A stretch of 64,000 bases of DNA. It comes from Deltaproteobacteria bacterium (GTDB lineage Bacteria; Myxococcota_A; Polyangia; Polyangiales; Ga0077539). The notes beneath the pieces are model-generated. The model ran no database searches, had not been told where the DNA came from, and saw only the letters and a list, made by a program, of their open reading frames with translations. Position 1 is the first letter of the stretch, and each line of letters opens with the position of its first letter. The stretch is taken from contig JAUXYJ010000079.1 of the NCBI GenBank assembly GCA_030694465.1, positions 62,001-126,000 on the forward strand, written 5' to 3'. Below, in pieces: positions 8,487 to 17,252 of the stretch. A program made the translations under genes and the position numbers.

Positions 8487-10043
8487 ATGACCGACGACGA
8501 CGCACGCACGCATGACGAACCACCGCGTGTTTCTGGGCAGCAATCCTCGCTGCGAGTGGTGGTCGTCCTGCTCTTGTTGGCGTTTGTTCCGACACTCCAT
8601 CGGTACGCCAACGGCTTCGTGTGGGATGACATCACGACGATTGCGCGAGGCGAAACGCTGCATCATCTGCGGTCGATCCCGTCGCTCTTTACCCATCGCA
8701 CGATGTTTGTAAGCCAGGGTGCCGCCGATGAAGCGATCACGCCCGTGGACACTTATCGCCCGGTCACGCTGACCACCTTTGTGATCGACAGCCAGTTTTC
8801 GGGGCGTAGACCTTGGGCGTATCACACGACCAACCTGCTCTTGCATGCCGCCGCGACGCTGTTGCTCTGGCGGACCCTGAGGCACCTTGTGGGCAAGGGC
8901 GCAGAGGCGCTCGCTCCGTGGGGCGCTGCGTTCTTTGCGCTCTCTCCGCAGCTCGCGGAGGGCCACGTGTGGATCAATGGCCGCTCAGATCCCTTGTGCA
9001 CAGTGTTTGGCTTGGCGGCGCTCTTATGCGCGTTACGAAGCTGGACAGCGCCTTCCCCACGTCCCCGATGGCTCGTCGCAGCGGGTGCGCTCTTCTTGCT
9101 TGGCCTTGGGAGCAAAGAGGTCTTGGTGGGCGTCCTGCCGGCGCTGTTCTTTTGGCCCGACCAGCGCACATTGCGCGAACGTGCCACGCGAATGACCCCG
9201 TTCTTCATTGCGACGGCCTGCTATTTCGCAGTCCGAATCACGGTGCTCGGTGGAGTCCGAGCGAGCTACGGCGCGGCCCAGACGCGATACTCACTCGCGC
9301 GTTTGGCGGTGCTGTGGTTCGACGCGATGCGCGAGCTGCTCATGCCCATGCACGTGCATTTGCGCATGATGCTCGAGACCTACGGGCGGATCAGCGCGCT
9401 CTGGCTCGCGCTCGCGTGGCTCGGCGCCGCGGGTCTGCTTGTGTTGGCGTTCGCCCTCCGTGCACGCTTGCCCCAGCTTCGGTTTGCGCTGCTCTGGTTT
9501 GCCGGTCCGCTCGCGCCCGTTGCGGTCATCGCGAGCATCGATTGGATGGGATTTGGCCGGTATTTGTATCTTCCGGCGGTCGGCGTCGCGGCGCTGTTGG
9601 TGAGCTTGGCGGCGGCGGCGCGCGTGTATGTTCCGCAGCGCTCGGTGGTGTTGGTTCGCTTGCTTGTGGGCGCGTATTTTGTATTGCTCGCGGTGAAGCT
9701 CGCGGCGTGGACGGCGGACTTTCGCAGCGAAGACACGCTCTATGGCGCAGCGATGCAAGACGCCCCCGAGACGAGCGTCGGGTATGGCTATCTCGGCTTG
9801 CTCTACTTCGAGCGCGACGACTGCGCGCGCGGGCTGCCCTTGCTGCTTCGAGCGCGCGAGATCACGCCTGTTGCGCAACGCTATTGGGGGCCTTTGGGCC
9901 GCTGCGCGCTGCGATTGGGGGACCTACGTGAGGCCGCCCGGACCGCACAGGCTGGATCTAGGCGCTTCCCTACCGATCCCCAAGTACGCGTACTTGTTCA
10001 AGAATTCAGGCAGCGCGTGCAGCGGCCTAGCGGAGCGAGGTGA
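8487..10043 (+). CDS. Multispan glycosyltransferase-like membrane protein with C-terminal TPR-like region
   Basis: A 518-residue protein with a short polar N-terminus, then about ten hydrophobic segments from residue 22 to 410. The first loop has FVWDD, resembling the acidic loop motif of GT-C enzymes of the TMTC/PMT group, and TYRPVTLTTFVIDSQ is also typical. After the last membrane segment, about 90 residues look like TPR repeats (GYLGLLYFERDDCARGLPLLLRA and ALRLGDLREAARTAQAG). It may move sugars from a lipid carrier to an extracytoplasmic acceptor. Its 3' end overlaps the convergent lgt gene by 17 nt. Function is inferred from topology and loop motif only. Confidence 0.7.
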   Translation: MTDDDARTHDEPPRVSGQQSSLRVVVVLLLLAFVPTLHRYANGFVWDDITTIARGETLHHLRSIPSLFTHRTMFVSQGAADEAITPVDTYRPVTLTTFVIDSQFSGRRPWAYHTTNLLLHAAATLLLWRTLRHLVGKGAEALAPWGAAFFALSPQLAEGHVWINGRSDPLCTVFGLAALLCALRSWTAPSPRPRWLVAAGALFLLGLGSKEVLVGVLPALFFWPDQRTLRERATRMTPFFIATACYFAVRITVLGGVRASYGAAQTRYSLARLAVLWFDAMRELLMPMHVHLRMMLETYGRISALWLALAWLGAAGLLVLAFALRARLPQLRFALLWFAGPLAPVAVIASIDWMGFGRYLYLPAVGVAALLVSLAAAARVYVPQRSVVLVRLLVGAYFVLLAVKLAAWTADFRSEDTLYGAAMQDAPETSVGYGYLGLLYFERDDCARGLPLLLRAREITPVAQRYWGPLGRCALRLGDLREAARTAQAGSRRFPTDPQVRVLVQEFRQRVQRPSGAR

Positions 10044-10968
10044 GCTCTCGCGTGGCGCTCAATTGCTTGAGCCAACGCACGCTCCCGAGCGCGGCCGCGA
10101 TCAGCGCGATCGAGATCCACTGCGAGGTCGAGACCCCGAGCACACCGCCGCGGTCGTCTTCGCGCAAGAACTCTAGGACGAAGCGCAGCACACCATACGC
10201 TGCGACAAAGAACACAAAGACCTGGCCATCGAAGCGCTTGCGCGGCGCGACGTAGGCATAGGCCAGCACTGCGATCACGAGCGAGCCAATGGCCTCGTAG
10301 AGCTGCGTTGGGTGTACCGAAAGCGCGTGGGTCGCGGCGCGCTCGATGCGGTGGTCCCGCAGGTGAAGGTCCCACGCGGGTGACCAGCGCGGAAACTCAG
10401 CGGCCCAAGGCTGATGGCACACGCGGCCGAAGCAACACCCGGCCAAAAAGCAGCCCATTCGACCCCAGGCGAGGCCAAGAGGGATGGCAAATCCCGCCAT
10501 GTCCGCGGCCTTGAAGAACGGAAACTTCTCTCGCCGCAAGAAGAACCACGCATAGACCGTCGCGGCGATGAGGCCGCCGTAGTAAGTCAACCCACCGGCC
10601 CAGAAGGCCGCCCAGGCGAAGCAGTTGCGCTCTTTGGGGTGACACACGCTTCGAGCCGCGTCCCAGGTCCCATCGAACGCTGAGGAGCGGCACTGCTCAA
10701 GCGTAATGTGCCAATCGACCAGCGAGGGGTCTGTGCACGCGTGCACGTAGTCCCAGAAGTAGCCGTCTGCGAAGACGTGCAAAATGCGTGAGCCGATGAC
10801 ACCCCAGATGGTGGCTGCGAGGCCGAGGTCAATGATGACCTCGCGATCGCGACCGAGTCGCGAGACCCAGCGGGAGCCGATCCAAGTTGCGAGGGCGAGG
10901 CCCGTGGCGAGCATCCCGAAGTAGGCCGGGACGTCGATGCCAAAGATGGAGAAGAGATTGGGTTTCAC
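10027..10968 (-). CDS. lgt: Phosphatidylglycerol-prolipoprotein diacylglyceryl transferase
   Basis: A 313-residue inner-membrane enzyme that adds diacylglycerol to the lipobox Cys of prolipoproteins, the first step of lipoprotein maturation. The Lgt signature GRMGCFLAGCCFGR is intact, as are GGLTYYGGLIA, SVHPTQLYEA and FVLEFLREDDRG. Seven membrane segments can be traced. It has an insertion with several Cys (YVHACTDPSLVDW to HPKERNCFAW) between early segments, longer than in E. coli. The numerous lipoproteins encoded in this window would be its substrates. Confidence 0.95.
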   Translation of the reverse strand: MKPNLFSIFGIDVPAYFGMLATGLALATWIGSRWVSRLGRDREVIIDLGLAATIWGVIGSRILHVFADGYFWDYVHACTDPSLVDWHITLEQCRSSAFDGTWDAARSVCHPKERNCFAWAAFWAGGLTYYGGLIAATVYAWFFLRREKFPFFKAADMAGFAIPLGLAWGRMGCFLAGCCFGRVCHQPWAAEFPRWSPAWDLHLRDHRIERAATHALSVHPTQLYEAIGSLVIAVLAYAYVAPRKRFDGQVFVFFVAAYGVLRFVLEFLREDDRGGVLGVSTSQWISIALIAAALGSVRWLKQLSATRELTSLR

Positions 10969-11037
10969 TGCGCAGCGGCGACTATAGCGCGCATACGCTG
11001 AGCGCCACCGGCGAGATGGGCGCTCTGTGGGTTGTGC

Positions 11038-12849
11038 TCAGTTCTTCTTTTTGTCTTCGGCGGCGGCGTGCACGTAGATCGCCTCGAGGTCGTCGCCGTA
11101 CTTGGCCATGACGTTGCGACGCTTGAGCTTGAGGCTCTGCGAGAGCATGTCGTTCTCGGTTGTGAACTCTTCGGCGGTGAGCACAAATCGCGATGGCCGC
11201 TCAAATCCCTTGGCAGACTTGAGGTACTGGTTGACCTCACCGCGGAGCAGCGCCAACACCTCTGGGTTCTTGAAGAGGTCCGCTGTTGGCGTCGTGGAGA
11301 TGTTCTTTTCGCTCGCCCATTTCTTGAGCGACTCCATGTCCGGGACGATGACGGCGACGTTGAAGGGCTTGTTCGCGCCGTGGACCATCACCTGGGTGAT
11401 GTAGGGCGAGAGCTTGAGGGACTCTTCGAGCGGCGCGGGGGCCACGTACTTGCCGTTTTCGAGCTTGTACTGCTCTTTGACGCGGCCTGTGATGTAGAGA
11501 AATCCGTCCTCGTCAACACGGCCAAGGTCGCCGGTACGGAGGCCACGGCTGTTGGTAAAGACCTTCTCGTTTTCTTCGGGGAGGTTGTAGTAGCCCATCA
11601 TCACGTTGTGGCCGTGGCAGATGATCTCGCCCTGCTTGGGGTCATCGGTGGGGTTGTGCGAGTGATCGATCTCGATGCGCGTGCCGGGGATGGCGGTACC
11701 CACGGAGCCGATCTTGCGCTTTCCAGGGTAATTTACAGTGAAAATCGGTGATGTCTCGGTGAGTCCGTAGCCCTCGTACACCATGATCCCGATGTTATCG
11801 ATGAAGTCGGCGACCTCTTTGGACAGCGCGGCCGAGCCCGAAAACGCGAACTTCAGTCGCCCTCCAAAGCGCGCGCGGACCTTGGCGAAGACGACCTTAT
11901 CAATGAGCTTGAGCTTGAGCTCTCCGAACCCCGAGATCGTGTTGTTTGCGCGCTGTTTGGCGAGCTCAATGCCGTGAAAGAACAGCTTGCGTTTGAACGC
12001 TGTCTCAGCGGCCATTCGCTTCTGGAGCCCGTCGTAAATTCGGTTAAAAATCCTCGGGACCGCGAACAGCAACGTGGGCTGCACTTCGCCCAAATTGTCG
12101 ACGATCTTGTCGACCGCTTCGGCGATGCCCATCGAGGCGCCCATCGAGTACAGACCGTGAAGCTCGACGACCTGCCCAAAAGAGTGGGCCCATGGCAAGA
12201 ACGAGAGCGAGCGGTCTTCGGCAGCCATGGGAAATACCGCATGGATCGCCGCGACGTTCTTTGCGATGTTCGCGTGCGAGAGCATGACGCCCTTGGGCTT
12301 GCCCGTGGTGCCCGAGGTGTAGATCAAGCCCGCGAGGTCTTCGGGTTTTGGCTCGTAGATGGGGGTTGGGGTCTCAGCGCCGCGCCGCCGCAGCGTTGCC
12401 AAGGTGTGCTTCTCGGTCTCGCTGCCATCAAAGCGCACGAGGGTCTCGAGGGCCGGGAGCTTGTCTTTGAACGCTTCGATACGTTTGACAAACTCAGCGC
12501 TGGGGACGAGCACGACTTTGGCGCCGCAATCGTTGAGAATGTACTCCCATTCTTCGTCGTGCTGCGCTTCGTACATGGGGACGTAGCTGGCTCCCAGGGT
12601 GTAGGTCGCGTAGCAACCGATCGCCCATTCGGAGCGGTTATTCGCAATGACAGCGACGCGATCACCGGGGCCAACACCGAGCTGTGCGAGTCCACCTCTG
12701 AAGTCATCGACGGCTTCGGCGAACTTGGCGTAGGTCATCCACTGCCACTCACCGTTGTGCTTTTCGCCGAAGAGCTGGTTTGCACCAAACAATTTGGTGC
12801 TTCGCTTGTAGATGTCGACCAGTGTCTCGAAGTGAACTTCTGCGGGCAT
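11038..12849 (-). CDS. Long-chain fatty acid-CoA ligase (AMP-binding)
   Basis: A 603-residue adenylate-forming enzyme of the FadD15/FAA family that makes acyl-CoA from fatty acid, ATP and CoA. The ATP loop YTSGTTGKPKGV, the YEGYGLTETSP motif, and TGDLGRVDEDGFLYITGRVKEQYKLENGKYV (ATP and hinge motifs) are intact. I chose the ATG at 12849 because GGAGG ends 6 nt upstream (GGAGGTTGCG-ATG); a longer frame starts at 12888. The C-terminus carries a Lys-rich tail (EDKKKN). It stands alone between lgt and hrcA on the same strand. Chain-length preference cannot be told. Confidence 0.92.
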   Translation of the reverse strand: MPAEVHFETLVDIYKRSTKLFGANQLFGEKHNGEWQWMTYAKFAEAVDDFRGGLAQLGVGPGDRVAVIANNRSEWAIGCYATYTLGASYVPMYEAQHDEEWEYILNDCGAKVVLVPSAEFVKRIEAFKDKLPALETLVRFDGSETEKHTLATLRRRGAETPTPIYEPKPEDLAGLIYTSGTTGKPKGVMLSHANIAKNVAAIHAVFPMAAEDRSLSFLPWAHSFGQVVELHGLYSMGASMGIAEAVDKIVDNLGEVQPTLLFAVPRIFNRIYDGLQKRMAAETAFKRKLFFHGIELAKQRANNTISGFGELKLKLIDKVVFAKVRARFGGRLKFAFSGSAALSKEVADFIDNIGIMVYEGYGLTETSPIFTVNYPGKRKIGSVGTAIPGTRIEIDHSHNPTDDPKQGEIICHGHNVMMGYYNLPEENEKVFTNSRGLRTGDLGRVDEDGFLYITGRVKEQYKLENGKYVAPAPLEESLKLSPYITQVMVHGANKPFNVAVIVPDMESLKKWASEKNISTTPTADLFKNPEVLALLRGEVNQYLKSAKGFERPSRFVLTAEEFTTENDMLSQSLKLKRRNVMAKYGDDLEAIYVHAAAEDKKKN

Positions 12850-12994
12850 CGCAACCTCCATGATTGTTTTTCGCGGCACGGTCGCCAAGTGTCAGCGCCT
12901 GTGCCGCGGTTAACTTCTATTTGCGCGGCAGAAGCTAAACTGAATCTCCTGCCTTGTGCGCGCAAACGCCCCACTGTCGACTCGACTCGGTCAC

Positions 12995-14020
12995 TCAGCG
13001 CTCGTCGCGGTCCACCGAGCGCGCGAGCACGCGAGAGAGCACATGCGCGGTAAAGCGCACTGCAGGCACCACAGCGCCGTAGTCAAGCCGCGTTGAGCCA
13101 ATCACACCGATCGCCCCTCCCGCCACCGGAGCGGCCACCATGGAGAGCTCTCCGTCCCGAGTACCCTGGTCTTCGTTGCCGATGACGACCTGAATGCCCG
13201 GAGCATCAATGGTGCGATCGAGCAGCTGGAGCAGAGTCACTTTGTCTTCAAGAACTCGCAGCGCGATCCGGGCGCGGTCAATGTCGCTAAACTCTGGACG
13301 CTGGATGAGCTGTGCTTGCCCCTCGACCACTACTTTGGACTGCAAATCTGCATTCGAAAGCGCTCGTTCTCCGAGCGAAAGCGCGAGCCGCGTGAGGACA
13401 TCGACGCGAGCGCGTTCGGTCTCGAGCTGCTTGGCGAGCATCGCGCGCAGTTGCGCCAGTGACTGCCCCGCGATGAGCGGCGCGAGGGCATTGTTGGCGT
13501 GCTCAAGGGTGGAGGGAGTGACAGAAGATTCGGTGCGAAGGACGCGGTTTTGGACGCTCCCTTCGTTCCACACGAGGACCGCGAGGACCTCGCCTGGGCG
13601 GAGCCAGAGAAAGCGCATTTCACGCAGCGTGCGGTCGCTTGTGGGGTTGGTCATCACGACCGAGGCGGCGCCGGAGACATCGGCGAGGAGCTTTCCGGCG
13701 GCACGAAGCGCTGCCTCTGGGCCAGGCTCAATGGACGCGAAATGCGTCTCAATTCGCAGGCGAAGCTCACCTGTTAGGTCCACTGTCTCGAGCAGCGCAT
13801 CCACGAAAGCGCGCAGCGCGATCCCGGTGGGCACTCGACCTGCGGAGGTGTGCGGCTTGTGCAGATATCCCTGCCCCTCAAGCTCTGCCAAGACGGCGCG
13901 AATCGAGGCACTCGAGAGATCCAGGGTCTTCGCGAGCGAGGAGGATGGGATGGGCTCGCCGCTGGCCAGATACTCTGAAACCAGGGCAAAGAGGATGCGT
14001 CGACCTCGAGGGGAGAGCAT
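12995..14020 (-). CDS. hrcA: Heat-inducible transcription repressor HrcA
   Basis: A 341-residue protein with the HrcA N-terminal winged helix (residues 1-70; SSASIRAVLAELEGQGYLHKPHTSAGRVPT is the conserved recognition region) and the ligand-sensing core ending in GAIGVIGSTRLDYGAVVPAV. HrcA represses chaperone genes by binding the CIRCE inverted repeat. No grpE, dnaK or dnaJ is adjacent and no CIRCE repeat was seen upstream, so its targets lie elsewhere. A good sigma-70-type promoter lies about 100 nt upstream. Usual family length is 340-350. Confidence 0.95.
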   Translation of the reverse strand: MLSPRGRRILFALVSEYLASGEPIPSSSLAKTLDLSSASIRAVLAELEGQGYLHKPHTSAGRVPTGIALRAFVDALLETVDLTGELRLRIETHFASIEPGPEAALRAAGKLLADVSGAASVVMTNPTSDRTLREMRFLWLRPGEVLAVLVWNEGSVQNRVLRTESSVTPSTLEHANNALAPLIAGQSLAQLRAMLAKQLETERARVDVLTRLALSLGERALSNADLQSKVVVEGQAQLIQRPEFSDIDRARIALRVLEDKVTLLQLLDRTIDAPGIQVVIGNEDQGTRDGELSMVAAPVAGGAIGVIGSTRLDYGAVVPAVRFTAHVLSRVLARSVDRDER

Positions 14021-14119
14021 AAGATTCTGTGGACTCTGGGGAGGACGTGTCGGGCGCTGAACAGCTCATCGAGGATGAACTGGAAAGCGCATCAGGACAG
14101 CAAAAAGACCGAGTTCTTC

Positions 14120-14148
14120 AGTGTAGAGGCAATCGCCCAGCAGGTCAA
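14120..14148 (-). promoter_or_regulatory. Sigma-70-type promoter for hrcA
   Basis: On the reverse strand TTGACC (14143-14148) and TACACT (14120-14125) are separated by exactly 17 nt. Transcription would start near 14113, giving a leader of about 93 nt before the hrcA ATG at 14020. There is no CIRCE operator overlapping it, which argues against direct autorepression by HrcA. Confidence 0.6.
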
Positions 14149-14322
14149 ACCGGCATGCGCGAGGGTCGACCCCTGGGTGAGCCCATGGGACAAAATGCCG
14201 ATCCGTGTGGGCAACTGAATCTTAGTGTTGAGCCATGAAAAGACCGCGTGATAGCTTGCCCGCGCTTGATGGCTGGAGCAATTGCACTTCGCGCCACAGG
14301 CCAATCGGAGGCTCGACACACG

Positions 14323-14997
14323 ATGCGTACGGGATGGCTCGCTCTCGGAGGACTGTTAACCGGAACAGCACTGGCGGTTGCATGCGGCGGCGAGAGCAAA
14401 CTCAACGTCGTCGTTGAAGAGGGTGCGAACGCACGCCGTGCAAATTTGCCTGCAGTGCCGACACTTCCGCCACCACCTCCGGCTTTTGCGCCGGGCTCGC
14501 AAGAGATCCATACGGTGTACGGCGTGAGACATTTTGCTGCGAAGAATTGGGGCAAGCAGGTCCAACTTCGCGGGCACATTGTCCAGCTGCACCAAGAATT
14601 TGTTCCGAACACCACGCCGCCTCGGTTGTGTGCAGAGCGTGATCACTGCAACGAGGAGCGCCCGCACGTGTATCTCGCGGACAGCCCCACCGAGCAGGAT
14701 CAAGAAAAGTGGATTCAGGTGACGGGCTACGCGCAGTTTCAATACGAAGTTGAAGATGCACGTCGCGCTGCACGCAGTGGTCGACCGACGCCGCCAGCCA
14801 ACCCAGGCCTGGGAGCGATGGCACCCCCGACAGTTCCGACTGATTTTTACCAGGGCGCAGTCGTCACTGTTCGCGGCGAGTTTGTTCGTCGCGCACCCAA
14901 CGGTCAGGCCAACTCGATGGGCTTGATTAACTATCGCTCGCACACCACCGATACGCCCTCACCCGAAGATCCCGCGGCTCGCCGCGCGGCTCACTAG
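14323..14997 (+). CDS. Lipoprotein of unknown function
   Basis: A 224-residue protein with a lipoprotein signal peptide: the hydrophobic run LALGGLLTGTALAVAC ends at the lipobox LAVA-C. A Pro-rich spacer follows (TLPPPPPAFAPG). The core (VYGVRHFAAKNWGKQVQLRG, then CAERDHCNEERPHVYLAD) alternates short beta-like strands with a Cys pair and could be an OB-fold, but I cannot name the family. I chose the ATG at 14323 because GGAGG lies 11 nt upstream and the signal peptide begins there; the frame continues 75 nt further up. Probably anchored in the periplasm-facing envelope. Confidence 0.75.
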   Translation: MRTGWLALGGLLTGTALAVACGGESKLNVVVEEGANARRANLPAVPTLPPPPPAFAPGSQEIHTVYGVRHFAAKNWGKQVQLRGHIVQLHQEFVPNTTPPRLCAERDHCNEERPHVYLADSPTEQDQEKWIQVTGYAQFQYEVEDARRAARSGRPTPPANPGLGAMAPPTVPTDFYQGAVVTVRGEFVRRAPNGQANSMGLINYRSHTTDTPSPEDPAARRAAH

Positions 14998-15041
14998 CGA
15001 ACGTCTTGCGAGGGGTCCCCTCGCCCACTCAGCGCGGGGAC

Positions 15042-17240
15042 TTACGGTGCAACGGGGGAGCGTCCACACTGAGCCACCGCCCGAGCGGTCTCTTCGCTCA
15101 CGCTCAACGTGGCATCGACGCCTCGGATGCGCGCGTAGACTCCCGCAGGAGATCCCGCGAATTCGCTTCCGATTTCGAGCTGGATCTCACGCGAGGCTGC
15201 GTCGGTGAGTCCGAGAGTGATCGTGATCGCATGTGCGCCGATGCCCGCGGACGCGCTTGACGGGCCGTAGCCCCAGACCCGTGGCGCACGCACGGTGCGC
15301 AGGCTCTCGAGAAGCGCCTCGACGGCGGCACGGTCAAACGCGGCGTTGCTCTCGGTGCGCCAACCTGCGGGGTCTCGTCGGAGGCGCAGCGTGGGCCCTC
15401 CGCGTGCGGTGCACGTGACGCGCGTCACCTCGGTGGGGTCAAGGGAGAGCACCGAGTGATCGAGGTGAGGCTGCAACAGCTCGTCGGCGACGGACTGAGA
15501 CATTAGAAATACTGCTGAATTTCCAAGCAATTGTGCGTAGACACTGCCGTCAACTGCAGAGGCTCCAAGGAGCAGCTGGTGCTCACGGACGCGCGCAGGT
15601 GGGCCCGCATCGCCAAGCTCAAGCGAGGCACCAGGGCCCTCGAATCGGGCGGTTATCCGGCCTCGGGGCGTGGTGAGACCGTGCTCGGGCAACGCGCTCG
15701 GGGCACTCCACCGTAGCGCGTCGAGCGAAGCGATCCGTTCAGAGATGCCTCGAAGGGTGAGCGGATCCGCGGCCGCCGCGAACGGATGGACCACGCGCCA
15801 GTTGCCATCGATGCGTTGGACCTCGTCGCGAAATCCTGGTCCATCGGTGATCAACGAGGTGAGCTCTTCGGGGACGTCTCGGATGATCGATCGACTGCGA
15901 AATCTCGATCCATCCGCGCGGAGTAACTCTTCCGCAGTGGGCGCGAGCGCCAGCACGCTCGGCTCGCCTGCGCGGCGAACCCACGCGTGATCTTCGTTGC
16001 GTTGACCGAGCTCGACGCGTTCGGTTGCCTCAATCCCTGTGCGAGCGATTTCGATCCATGAGCTCGCTGGCGTGATCCCGCGAGCAGACGCTTCGGACGC
16101 TGCGACTCGCGATTCGACACGCAGGGCGGTGAGCGCGTCGAGCCACTGTTGTGCGCTCTCGGTGTCTACGGAGCCTGCCAGAACGCCCTCCGAACGCCAG
16201 CCCTCGGCAGCGCGAATGAGCAGCGAATTTCCAGCAGATCCGTGGAGCGTTACGCGCTCAATTTCGTCCGTGCGCGCGTAGATCAGTCGATCGTCGCGGA
16301 GCTGCTCCAGCGTGCGTGACGCGTTGTCGTAGCTCTGCTGGGGCACGCACGCGACCGCGCGCACATCGTCGCGACGAACGAGCACCTCGTCCGCGTGGCC
16401 CGGACACACGGCGCCGTAGTGAAGCACGATCGGAGGGCGCCCCGTGCGCACCACACGCACGGTCCGACGAGGCGGCTGGAGGCCCATCTCTGCCAAGCGC
16501 GCAGGGCTTGGATCATCGTCGACAAACCGCGTCGCGCGGAGCTCGCGCATGTCGCCCAACAGCGACTCGATGGCAGAACGAGAGACCCGGTCGCCTCCGG
16601 TGAGCCTAAAAAATCCCTGGGATTTTTCAGCGCGAATCGTAGTCATCCCCGGAGCCTCAAGCTCGATCGCGGTGATCCGATCGAGCTCGGTCTCGACGAG
16701 AGTACGCGCGCGCAGGTCGCGTCCGAGCACGAGGTATGTGTCCGCGATCGTGCGCGACACGACAAATCCACGGCCTTCGTACTCGACGTACACCGCCCGC
16801 TCGTCCTCGATGATCGAGCCGATCGCGAAGTTCAAACGGGCGCCGTTCGAGGACTCACGGAGCGTGACCCGTGCGCGCGGGGCGGCGAGACCAAAGCGAG
16901 TGCGGGCGTAGTGATCCAAGGTCCCGAGTTGGCGAATCGGCTGCAAAAATTCAGCTTCACTGAGCAACCGCTCGACCTCGGTCTCGTCGGCATCCACCCT
17001 TCGCCCAGCGACTGTGACGTGCCACCGGCCACCCTCTTTGACGCACTCAAATTGCTCACGGCCGCGGTCGACCACGATGGACTGGATTTGATCGCGCCGG
17101 AGCGCAGAGAAGACCCGCGCGTGGCGCTCGTCGCGGACGATGTCAGGGACGCGTCGGTTAGACCAAAGCAAGATGCCCGTACCCACAAGCACCATGGCGC
17201 CGAGCGCTGCGGTGGTGCGAAGATTCTTCGAAGCTGCCAT
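15042..17240 (-). CDS. DUF4340-type membrane-anchored protein
   Basis: A 732-residue protein with one N-terminal membrane anchor (ALGAMVLVGTGILLW), then a repeated extracytoplasmic architecture. Each unit has beta-rich segments such as IQSIVVDRGREQFECVKEGGRWHVTV and ITAIELEAPGMTTIRAEKSQGFFRLTG, the pattern of DUF4340 proteins. It lies 12 nt downstream of the GldG-like gene and is the last gene of the four-gene ABC operon. DUF4340 proteins commonly accompany GldF/GldG-type transporters. It probably works with them at the cell surface or periplasm; the substrate is unknown. Confidence 0.8.
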   Translation of the reverse strand: MAASKNLRTTAALGAMVLVGTGILLWSNRRVPDIVRDERHARVFSALRRDQIQSIVVDRGREQFECVKEGGRWHVTVAGRRVDADETEVERLLSEAEFLQPIRQLGTLDHYARTRFGLAAPRARVTLRESSNGARLNFAIGSIIEDERAVYVEYEGRGFVVSRTIADTYLVLGRDLRARTLVETELDRITAIELEAPGMTTIRAEKSQGFFRLTGGDRVSRSAIESLLGDMRELRATRFVDDDPSPARLAEMGLQPPRRTVRVVRTGRPPIVLHYGAVCPGHADEVLVRRDDVRAVACVPQQSYDNASRTLEQLRDDRLIYARTDEIERVTLHGSAGNSLLIRAAEGWRSEGVLAGSVDTESAQQWLDALTALRVESRVAASEASARGITPASSWIEIARTGIEATERVELGQRNEDHAWVRRAGEPSVLALAPTAEELLRADGSRFRSRSIIRDVPEELTSLITDGPGFRDEVQRIDGNWRVVHPFAAAADPLTLRGISERIASLDALRWSAPSALPEHGLTTPRGRITARFEGPGASLELGDAGPPARVREHQLLLGASAVDGSVYAQLLGNSAVFLMSQSVADELLQPHLDHSVLSLDPTEVTRVTCTARGGPTLRLRRDPAGWRTESNAAFDRAAVEALLESLRTVRAPRVWGYGPSSASAGIGAHAITITLGLTDAASREIQLEIGSEFAGSPAGVYARIRGVDATLSVSEETARAVAQCGRSPVAP

Positions 17241-17252
17241 GGGATGGGTGCC

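Noticed and set aside
11974..13053. Long + strand open frame
   Set aside because: Antisense to the acyl-CoA ligase gene, whose protein is clearly real.
14092..14319. Reverse-strand frame of 75 codons
   Set aside because: It overlaps the hrcA promoter and the neighbouring gene start and has no ribosome site.
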